A program made the position numbers and the translations under genes. The notes below the pieces were generated by a model. That model did no database searches. It had not been told where the DNA came from and was given only the letters and a program-made list of their open reading frames with translations. A DNA stretch of 64,000 nucleotides, from positions 10,096,482 to 10,160,481 of the forward strand of contig CM055897.1 in the NCBI GenBank assembly GCA_029582155.1, given 5' to 3'. This DNA is from Panopea generosa. Taxonomy: Eukaryota; Mollusca; Bivalvia; Adapedonta; Hiatellidae. Positions 55,737 through 64,000 of the stretch are shown here, one piece after another; position 1 is the stretch's first letter; each line of letters opens with the position of its first letter.

Positions 55737-58700
55737 ATGAGACCAGCGTGTGTTATCGTAGCTTGTGTTATTTTGAGAATGGTTTCATTTTCATGTGGTG
55801 AGTATTCATTATTGTAAACAAAAAACAGCTTCCAAAATGTGCATTTCTTAAACAACTATGAAGATATTAGTTTCAATATATAGAATGGTTAAGATTTTAG
55901 TATAAAATGTAACACTACAAAAGTGATAGAGCATTGTTATGCATTTAGTATACGGCATCATTTCCCTCTATCCTAATAGTTGTTTTATTATAAACATATC
56001 GTTATATGTGAAAATGCATTATAACTTAAGTATAAAAATATTATTATACTATTACATCCTTGATATATTTAACTGATCCTGTAAGAATATTATTTTTCGG
56101 GTTTATTAAGCTATTTTATCTCAATTACGAAGAAAGCTGAGTGCTTAATATATCAATCGCTTTTTGAGAGACCATCGAGTTGAGCTTCGTACTAATATTT
56201 GATCACACTTCATTTTTTGTATTTTAGCAACCAATCCGTGTAATAGTGACCCCTGCTTAAACGGCGGATATTGTGCTAATGATGTCCTCACTTACATCTG
56301 TTTCTGCAATTATAAATTCCATGGTGACAACTGTGAAATATGTGAGTAGTGATGTATAAGTATGAATATATATATGTTGTTAGCTTAATAAGATACATAA
56401 TGATTAATACTCGTGTTGCTAAATTTATTTACAATGTTGATTTCCACACTATCCGTTTGTATGGCGTGACGACGGGGGAACATTCATCGCTCGCAAATGC
56501 CTGATACTTCTAAAGCGATTACTCCTGTTCTATGTATATATGCAGTATACTTATTTCAACATTATGTAATATACATTTGTTATGATATTTTAGCCTGATC
56601 TGTTCTTTGAATATTGCGTATTTAGCGGACATAACTGTTGTTGATTTTTTTTTATAATTCTATGACCCTTAGATTATTTATTACAATCCGTTAAGCGTTT
56701 TGGTAGTGTACATGATACATGAAACCTGGCGAATGTTCATTGATTGTCTGTCCTTATGTTTGATATCTCCTGATATAGATGTGTTTCTTTATAATGTAAA
56801 AATATGATTGGACTTATCTGCCTGTCCAGCAAGTCATAGTACTCTAGTTTATAAAACTGTGACACAACATAAGGGTATTTACTTTAATGTTTAAACACTG
56901 CGTAACTCTTGTATAATTATGTTCTTGTATACATATCGATTATAACATATAACGATTGGAACAATACCACGACCTTCAGCAGCATATTACTTAAGATAAT
57001 CGTAAAACTTCAGGTTCGTCTGTTTATAATTATTTCATATAACATATTACCTCTACTGGTCAAGTGGCAATATTATCTGCCTAGATTTACAACCTGGCTT
57101 GGATCTGCTACATTTGATAAGTAGTGAGATGTTCATTATTTATTCCGATATCTCACTATCTAACGACATTTTTCGGGGGGTTGGGGGTTAATATTCGAGG
57201 TTTAGAAGTTAGCACAAGTTTCGACTTCATTTTGAATATCAGAATCACAGAAATAATACTAACTGCAGTCTGCCATTGTCATAATGTATGTCTAAAGAAC
57301 AGACCATGGTATTACATAAAAGGGACACTGACAATTATCAATTATGATGCTTCTTATCGTTGAAAATCAAACTTTGATATTTCCCCATAATATTAAAACA
57401 AATCTTAACTTAAGATAATAATGGCTGTACAGCTGAAGTAGATATATGCGAAAACGGTGCTACGTGTCAGCTCCACGACGGTAATAATCACACGTGTGTC
57501 TGTGCCGCTGGGTATACAGGTTCCAGATGCGAGAGTGGTGAGTAGTCATCCGTACTGTGATGTTTACCGAGTAGTGAGGCTTGTTGATTAATTAGATAAT
57601 TTGGCTCATTTCATTACATACCAGGTCTTTGTAAGTAGTGAATATCGTTGTTTTAATGTAGATTTGGTCGTATGTGTAGTAATGATTTCTTAGCTATGAA
57701 GTTGTTTTGTAGATCTTGATCATCTTTATTTATATTCGTTTATTTATAAGGTATATTGCTGATCGTGTGATCGTGTTGGTAGTATTTGGTAGTCGTTTAT
57801 TAATAAAGATACTTGATTGAATTTACTGACTTAAGGGTAGTGATTATCGTTTATTTATAAAGTTATGTTTGAAGTAGTGATCACGTAGGGAGTAATTACC
57901 ATTGTTTGTTAAGCAAGTTATATTTGTAGTAGTGCTTTGCAGGGAGTAATTACCGTCGTTTTACTTATAAAGTACTGTTTGTAGTAATGTCGCGTAGGGT
58001 GTAATAACCATCGTTTTACTGAACAAGTTATGTATGTGATCATGTAGGTAGTAATTACCATCGCATTACTTATCAAGTTATCTTTGTAGTAGCGATCGTG
58101 TATGGAGTAATTACCGTCGTTTTACTTATCAAACTATGTTCGTAGGAGAGATTGTGTGGGAAATTATTACCGTCGATTTACTTATAAAGTTATGTTTGTA
58201 GTAGTGATCGTAAAGGGAGTAATTACCTTCGTTTTACTTATAAAGTTATGTTTGTAGTAGTGACAGTGTAGGGAGTAATGGCCATCGTTTTACATAACAA
58301 GTTATGTTTGTAGTAGTGGTCGTGTAGGGAGTAATTACCATCGTTTTACTTAACAAGTTATGTTTGTAATAGTGATCATGTAGGGGGTAATTAACATCGT
58401 TTTACTTAACAAGTTATGTATGTGATCATGTAGGGAGTAATTGCTATCGTCTTACTTATCAAGTTATGTTTGTAAATGTGATCGTGTAGGGAGTAATTAC
58501 TACCGTTTTACTTATCAAGTTATGTTTGTAGTAGTGATCGTGTAGGGAATAATTATCAATTCAATTCAATTCAACAGTTTATTTCGGCATATGAACATAC
58601 ATGTTCGTCGCATTGACATATGTATATAGGCGGCGGTTACAACAAATGTGAGAAGAGCATGATATAATCAAGTACTGTACAATATAAGCCTAACATTATA

Positions 58701-58743
58701 TATAATTGATTCATCAAAATAAATATATTAATTAGTTAAATCA

Positions 58744-58798
<55 letters not shown>

Positions 58799-61700
58799 CA
58801 CATTGATAAAGAGACGTTATACATTTATTTTCATACCCTGGACGCAGAAAGTGTATTGACGATCACTAATCACCAGCGACATCTTATTGTTATCACACAA
58901 TAGCTAGACACGGCTATCGGTCAATGCCATTGTTTGTAGCATTATAATATCATAGGCCAGAGTATAAAAACACATTGTTTGAAGTTTACATTTTAACATT
59001 CATCAAATTCTAATAAATAAATTGTCTATTAATTACTATTATCATTATGTCTCTTATTTGCTAATAAATATATTTTGCAAGTTTACATATTACACCAGCT
59101 TGTTTAGAGGTTAACAATAATATGAATTTGTTTTGTCGGCCGGTGGCAGTAAATATTTGTGAGACAATCCGTTCTAATATCTCTACAGAAAGGACACACA
59201 ATAACAAAATGATATTCGTCTTCCACTACATTCATCTGACAATATATACATTTTCTATCTGATCTATCTATATTTCTATAACGACCCTCTTCAATGGCAA
59301 GTTATTGAGCGAAACAACGTAATCTTGTTAGTGCAATTCGGTGATTATTATTTTTAACACATGACATGTATTTTTCTAAACCAATATCAGTTTTTACATC
59401 TCTATAGGACTAAGTTTAGGTATGTTATTCAGCAATGAAAAAAAAAATTTGGTAGTACTGATAATACAATCGTTCAATTACTATGATGATTTGAAGTTTG
59501 TTAATAGACATTTCATTCAATAAATAGCTAAAACCAAGTTGATTCAATAAAGACTTAAAATTTAAGGCCCAAGAACCTTTAACGGATTTCGATTTATCGC
59601 CAATAAAATATTTATACATCAATGACTCGACACAATTGATTATTTTTTGCCAGCATTTAAGGATTACCTCCTTACGTATAATTTCTAACGGGACTTTACC
59701 TAGTTCACCGTATATTGTAGCACTAGTAGTTTGATATCTGACATTCATAATTTGTTTAAGAAATTTTAAATAAACTCTTTCCATATCTGGAGCTTTATGG
59801 AGTCCCCATATTTCACACCCATAGTTTAAAATTGGTACGACCATGCTATCAAACAGTTTAAGATTTTCACTTACACCAAAGGAGCACCATCAAACAATGT
59901 ATTTAATGTAAACAAAGCACGTAGAGCTTGGTCTGATAAAGTTTTATGGGCATTATAAAACTTGCCACTTGATAACATCATAACACCTAGGTAACAAAAC
60001 TTGTTTATAACATCTAACTCTATATTGTCAAAATATACATGTAAATCTTCTCGTCTTTTCCTAGTTTAAATACATGGCAACCGTTTTGGTAGTATTTACA
60101 GTAATATTCAATTTAGAACATTATGCATGTAGATTATTTAACATAATCTGCAAACCATGTGAAGAATATTAAAACAAAACTGTATCATCAGCGAATAATA
60201 ACATAAAAATTTGCAGTTTATCCAGTGAAATCAGATCGGCATCTTCATCTAAACAATGTGTTTCCATATCATTAATTAACTATATAAATAACAGTGGCGA
60301 TAGGGTTTCTCCCTGTTTAACACCCAAATAACTATCGAAATAGTCAGTAATGCTAATGTTAACTCTAACACATATCTTTACAGAGTTGTACTTAGATTTC
60401 AAAATATTCAAAAATTTAGATGAAACTTTATACTGCAACAGTTTAAACCATATTCCATTGTGGTAAACCATGTCAAATGCCTTTTAAAATCAATAAAAGC
60501 GCTATATATTTTTTTCTCTCATGTTGAATAATTCTATTTATCAACGACTGTAGAACAAAAATATATTCAACAGTGCTTCTTTTCCGTCTGAAGCCAAATT
60601 GGCATTCTGTTACAATCTTGTTGTCTACGTCAAAATTACGTGCACGGATATCTCACAACTGTGAGAAAATTTTAGAGAAGATACTAGTAAGCATAATGCC
60701 CTTATAATTATCAATTTTGTTAATACCCCCCTTCTTTGGAACAGGTACTATAATACCTATTGTCCAACTATCAGGGTAAACACTATTACTATATATATGA
60801 TTAAAAAGTTAACATAATATCGGTGCTAGAATATGTTTAGAATCAATGAAAATTTCTGGAATTAATAAATCTTCCCCAGCACTCTTCTGACATTTTAAAT
60901 TACCTAAAATTTGATTACTTAATCAACAGAAAGTTCTCTATCTAAATGCTCAATACTGTGATCATATATACGGTCTTGATTTAATACATTTTTAACATTT
61001 TCGTCACAAAATACATCCCTATTATTACCATCGTTTTACTTATCAAATTATGTTTGTAGTAGTGATGGTGTAGGGAGTAATTACTGTCGTTTTACTGATC
61101 AAGTTATGTTTGTAGGAGTGAATGTGTAGGGAGTTATTACTGTCGTTACTTATAAAGTTATGTTTGTAGTAGTGATCGTGTCGGGAGTAATTACCATCGT
61201 TTTACTTATCAAGTTATGTTTGTAGAAGTGATTGTGTTGAGAGTAGTTACCTTCGTTTTACTTATCAAGCTATGTTTGTAGAAGTGATCGTGTAGGAGGT
61301 AATTGTCGTCGTTTTACTTATAAAGTTATGTTTGTAGTTGTGATTACCATCGTTTTACTTGTCAAGTTATGTTTGTAGTAGTAATCGCGTAGAGAGAAAT
61401 GACCATCGTTTTACTTATCATGTTATGTTTGTAAGAGTGAATGTGTAGGGAGTAATTACCATCGTTTTACTTACAAAGTTATGTTTGAAGTAGTGATTGT
61501 ATAGGGAGTAATTACCATCGTTTTACTTATCAAGTTATGTTTGTAGTAGTGATCGCGTAGGGAGTAATTGCAATTGTCTTACTTATTAAGTTATGTTTGT
61601 AGTAGTGATCGTGTAGGAAGTAATTACCATCGTTTTACTTAAAAAATTATGTATGTGATCATGTAGTGAGTAATTGCCATCGTTTTACTTACCAAGCTAT

Positions 61701-63174
61701 GTTTGAAGTAGTGATCGTGTAGGGAGTAATTACCACCGTTCTATATATCAAATGTTGTTTGTAGTAGTGATTGTGTAGGTAGTTATGATAATATTTTATA
61801 TATAAAGCAATGCTGTAGAGTTATTTATGTTGGGAGAAATGATCAACCTTTTATATAACGCAATGTTGTAGAATGAACTGTGTGGGGAGAAATGATCAAC
61901 CATTTATATAATGCTATGTTGTAGAGTTAACTGTGTGGGGAGAAATGATCATCATTTTATATAACGCAATATTGTAGAGTTAACTGTGTGGGGAGAAATT
62001 ATCATCATTTTTACAAAGCAATGTTATAGAGTTAACTGTGTGGGAAAAATGATCATCATTTTTTATAAAGCAATGTTGTAGAGTTAATTGTGTGGGGAGT
62101 AATGATCATCTTTTTTATAAAGCAACGTTGTAGAGTTAATTGTTATAAAGCAATGTTTGAAAGTTAACTTCGTGGAAAGTAATGATCATATTTTTTTACA
62201 AAGCAATGCTATAAAGTTAACGGTGCGGGGAGAAATGGTCATCCTATTTTATAAGGCAATATTGTAGAGTAAACTGTATGGGGAGTAATGACCATCCTTT
62301 TTTATAAAGCAATGTTGTAGAGTTAACTGAGTGCGGAATATTGGTCATCCTTTATATATCAAGTAATTTAATAGAAAATTGATCGTTAGGGGAGTAATGG
62401 TCATATTTTATTTTTTAATTATGTGGTAAATGTGATCGTATTTGGAGTAACGTTTAATTTTTTAACATAAAAATACACGGTCAATAATTGTACCATAACC
62501 TACAGTATGTCTTGTAGTTTCTCTTCAAATAATCTAAAACTAGAATATCTTTCTAAACATAAATTGCTATCAACAGTAATGAATAGTTAATGACTGGTGT
62601 CGAGTAAGATTTAAAAACAATTAAATAAAAATAAGCAGATATTTAATTTGATACTGTTTTCATAAAAACTAAACTGGCTCCTAAATCATTGATGCTCTAT
62701 GACCAAAATATAACAAAGAAGCAACCCTTGCATCCTGTCATAACATATAGTAAGTATGAAATTTCTAGTGGCATTAACAATACAGCACACGCGGTCGCTG
62801 CTGTCAATCAATAGAATATGAAGCATGTGTCAGTGCAAATAATAACAGTTAAGTAAATATACCCGTCCGGTTGTAATAATAATTGCTAGCTTTATTTGAC
62901 GAGGTGAATATTCTGTAACCTTTGTATATACTAAACAATAATGCTATTTTATATAAATACCGATATGCTATACACGCATTAAAGAATAATATTAAATTTA
63001 TTTTTATTTATAGCTCATTGGGATACAACAATAATACATGTACGTTGTTTTGTATTGCAGTAATCACTCCGTGTTCGTCAAGCCCCTGTGTTACAGGTGT
63101 ATGTGTGGACATGAACGACTCTTACGCGTGCGAGTGCAATGACCCTAGGTATACAGGTCACAATTGTGAAATTC
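55737..63174 (+). CDS. secreted EGF-repeat protein, 5' part (four exons seen; continues off window)
   Basis: Exons are 55737-55797, 56228-56341, 57415-57537 and 63061-63174. All internal borders are phase 1 and the inner exons are multiples of three (114, 123 and 114 bp), the classic layout of shuffled EGF modules. Exon 1 gives a 20-residue hydrophobic signal peptide beginning MRPACVIV. Exons 2, 3 and 4 each encode one EGF-like domain with six cysteines (for example NPCNSDPCLNGGYC, VDICENGATC, TPCSSSPCVTGVC). Acceptors and donors are standard (TTTTAG, TTGCAG; GTGAGT, GTAAGT), except the weak exon-3 acceptor (ACTTAAG). The product is exported and probably extracellular or the ectodomain of a membrane protein; more repeats are expected downstream. 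The gene family is not identified. Intron 3 is 5.5 kb of repeats. Confidence 0.8.
57640..58556 (+). repeat. 56-bp tandem repeat array in intron 3 (first part)
   Basis: Many diverged copies of a unit containing AAGTTATGTTTGTAGTAGTG, ATCGTGTAGGGAGTAATTAC and CATCGTTTTACTTATC. The array resumes after the LINE at 61024. Confidence 0.85.
58557..61023 (-). mobile_element. 5'-truncated LINE (jockey/I-group-like)
   Basis: Minus-strand reverse transcriptase pieces are recognisable: PVPKKGG-like and FRRKRST segments (about 60490-60760), GVKQGETLSPLLF (about 60290-60335), the thumb/connection region LNYGCEIWG (about 59800-59840), and a C-terminal zinc-knuckle-like CIYCQMNVVEDEYHF near 59200-59260. The 3' end at 58557 carries a TTGAATTGAATTG tail. 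The element is truncated at about 61023 and has several frame breaks, so it is dead. It inserted within the intronic tandem repeat. A (TG)n microsatellite of about 48 bp lies inside at 58747-58795. Clade assignment is uncertain. Confidence 0.75.
61024..61790 (+). repeat. 56-bp tandem repeat array in intron 3 (second part)
   Basis: Continuation of the unit seen at 57640-58556, with the same GTAGTGATCGTGTAGGGAG and CATCGTTTTACTTATCAAG words. Confidence 0.85.
61791..62400 (+). repeat. second tandem repeat, about 50-55 bp unit
   Basis: Units of AAGCAATGTTGTAGAGTTAAC, TGTGTGGGGAGAAATGATC and ATCATTTT. It may descend from the neighbouring 56-bp array, as both place GGGAG(T/A)AAT before a (A/G)ATCATC-like word. 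From 62401 to 63060 I see only AT-rich intron. Confidence 0.8.
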
Positions 63175-64000
63175 GTAAGTAATCATGTAGATTTCACCGA
63201 TACATATTATAATGACCAATAAAGAAAGCCGGGTGAACTTACGAGTCACACTATCACACTTGTGTAAGCGATATTTACAAATTTGGAACATGGATGTATA
63301 CGTGATTCGTTAATGACTTATCAATACATATGGTCATATTGACATAATCATTAGCAAAATACAGTTGCAAACATATTAAAAAACTGTAAATATCGATTAT
63401 TATAAATTGATTTAAACTTTGCGAGGTGAATTATAACTTACCTTGCAATGTGAAACTAACATGAAGATGCTGATTTATAATGTCCATATATGATGAAGTT
63501 ATATAACGTTTTATGTGCTTTGGTATCATGGGTTTAACGCCATTGTCTACACTATTATGTTCGTTTAATAGCTGACATAGCGCTAAATCATCGGATTTAC
63601 GGACATGATAAAATAAAAGCGATAGTTTAACATCACATTATGTCTCGTTTGTTACTTATCATTTTGTAGATTACACGAGGTAGACTGTAACAGACCTAGA
63701 CTATATGATGTACGTTAGCAATAGCGATCGTTCGATAATCAACATGTATGGTATATTTTATGAAGCAATGTGGATAATAACATAAAAATAAAAATTATTC
63801 AATTTTTTATTGACACCATTATAAAAACAAAAACAAACAGCAGAGTGTAAAATAGATCAATTGTCAGAAGCCGAGGAATTTCAATGTGCAATTTACTATA
63901 AATAATCCAATTACAATGTAACCTACAATATGTTGGATTGTTAGCGGTAACATTGTTTCCGTCGCTTCCTACCTTTTTGTTTGTTTTACCATAATAAATT
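63175..64000. other. intron 4 start; includes a relic of the AGAGCCACA MITE
   Basis: From about 63243 the sequence GAGTCACACTATCACACTTG, then GTAAGCGATATTTACA, matches the end of the 7763 MITE. It sits about 65 bp after the exon, as in the left-flank pseudo-exon. No further exon is visible before the window ends. Confidence 0.5.

Overview
This is AT-rich eukaryotic DNA, most probably from a bivalve mollusc. That assignment is an inference: it rests on intron-containing genes, a Helitron/Helentron with an apurinic-type endonuclease, repeats full of GTCAAGGTCAC, a tRNA-headed SINE, many MITEs and minisatellites, and a modular EGF-repeat gene with all-phase-1 introns. No prokaryotic features are present.

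Layout. Positions 1-4560 hold a broken Ty3/Gypsy-type LTR retrotransposon on the minus strand, running off the left edge. Positions 4560-10208 are gene-poor host sequence with MITEs, a 41-codon secreted-peptide-like ORF and one decayed EGF-like exon on the minus strand. Positions 10209-54623 form a huge, nearly perfect palindrome: a left arm (10209-29460), a 2.27 kb unique spacer (29461-31733) and a right arm (31734-54623). Each arm carries, pointing toward the centre, a Rep-helicase-endonuclease gene of a Helentron-type rolling-circle transposon and a three-exon RPA/OB-fold single-strand-binding gene. Behind these lie two TIR elements, tandem repeats and dispersed molluscan-type repeats. Positions 54624-64000 are the right flank: a 67-bp minisatellite, then the 5' part of a secreted EGF-repeat gene (signal peptide plus three EGF exons seen) that runs off the right edge. 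Its third intron is filled with tandem repeats split by a truncated LINE.

How the parts relate. The Helentron protein joins a herpesvirus-tegument-like (C76-type) cysteine protease domain, a DUF6570-like zinc finger region, a Helitron HUH replication-initiator domain with two tyrosines, a PIF1-type helicase and a C-terminal EEP endonuclease. The linked OB-fold gene could supply single-strand DNA binding. The two copies differ in informative ways. The left reading frame is cut by a 222-bp TTAA-flanked piggyBac-like MITE. The right one is open across that site but loses the last endonuclease motif through a one-base difference.

The right arm alone also contains a 3.7 kb element with GGTNCNTAGAAACACC-type inverted ends and a 9-bp target duplication. 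It carries two small TATA-driven genes, an SGNH hydrolase and a PHD-finger protein, but no visible transposase. This cargo-bearing element, the palindrome, and the protease-helicase-endonuclease fusion are the most interesting items here.
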